Below, in pieces: positions 63,620-64,000 of a DNA stretch of 64,000 bases. The position numbers and the translations under genes are program-made. Source of the stretch: Prorocentrum cordatum (taxonomy: Eukaryota > Sar > Dinophyceae > Prorocentrales > Prorocentraceae); contig CAUYUJ010018038.1 in NCBI GenBank assembly GCA_963575745.1, positions 47,501-111,500 of the forward strand. The letters are read 5' to 3'. Numbering within the stretch: the stretch's first letter is position 1; every line of letters begins with the position of its first letter. Under the pieces are notes generated by a model that was given only the letters and a program-made list of their open reading frames with translations, did no database searches and had not been told where the DNA came from.

Positions 63620-64000
63620 CAGTGGATATGTATGACACCATGGTGGTGCGAATGAACCCCCTGGGGATAATAAAGTTCAGGGTCCAGGCGGGATAATATT
63701 TTTTCCTGGGAAAATCGATGATAGGATACCTGCATCGGTCTCGGCGAATATTCGAAACTGCGCGTTTCGCCTGAGGCTTCTTTTATTTGAAAAATCATGG
63801 TGCCATGCATGAGATGAAGATCAGAGCTACGATGGGAGCTTCGGAGGGGATAATCAGATTCGACATCCGCGCCTCCTGTGGCAATTGAGCCACATTCAAT
63901 CCCGTGGATAAGGAGATACAAAAGGTCAAGGGAGGGACGGGGATGCTTTCCAATCCGGGGGTTGGGGTCGGTGCGCCGCCAGAATGTCCCATATCCCCTG
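63620..64000. other. Window end, no recognised feature
   Basis: Lower GC. A 110-codon minus-strand frame (63921-63589) has no recognised domain. Confidence 0.35.

Overview
The window looks like nuclear DNA of a dinoflagellate. The most specific sign is a perfect 21-nt match to the dinoflagellate spliced-leader sequence at 59699-59719 (minus strand). It sits just upstream of a LINE ORF1, in the right orientation to be a relic of a trans-spliced mRNA that was reverse-transcribed. High GC, very dense microsatellites, a long Ty1/copia polyprotein with a RING-like finger before the protease, and LINEs with C-terminal zinc fingers fit the same group. I cannot name a species. Nearly everything readable is mobile-element sequence, and there is no rRNA, tRNA or CRISPR array that I can support. 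|| Layout. 1-3150: a diverged long inverted repeat (arms about 400 bp) around purine tracts, a 55-bp-arm hairpin and a 130-bp tandem duplication. 3371-32428: one degenerate Ty1/copia LTR retrotransposon on the minus strand. Its 5' LTR and primer-binding site lie near 32.2-32.4 kb, the N-terminal gag at 31.8-30.8 kb, the gag zinc knuckle at 16.4 kb, a RING-like finger at 12.3 kb, a protease that has lost its catalytic Asp at 11.4 kb, integrase at 7.2-6.6 kb, RT at 5.7-4.4 kb, RNase H at 4.3-3.9 kb and the 3' LTR at 3.4-3.6 kb. The gag is split by about 14 kb of foreign DNA (about 16736-30823). That insert carries a 1074-codon hAT-like transposase-related ORF and a second multi-exon gene whose introns are foldback elements. 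|| 32.4-47 kb: no intact gene, but many foldback (MITE-like) elements of at least six families, minisatellites and microsatellites, plus one frameshifted coding-like region (34888-36045). 47-60 kb: two head-to-tail LINEs on the minus strand. LINE-1 has an almost intact EN-RT-zinc-finger ORF with one late frameshift. LINE-2 has ORF1 plus an EN-RT-zinc knuckle-RNase H ORF2, frameshifted mostly at homopolymer runs. 60-64 kb: repeats and further foldback elements. || Most interesting: in the gene at 22908-19427, foldback elements sit inside codons and two of them have clean GT-AG or GC-AG boundaries. Removing them restores an uninterrupted 15-bp (GGEQP) coding repeat. They therefore behave as introners, that is, introns made from transposable elements. 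Copies of the same families lie elsewhere in the window.
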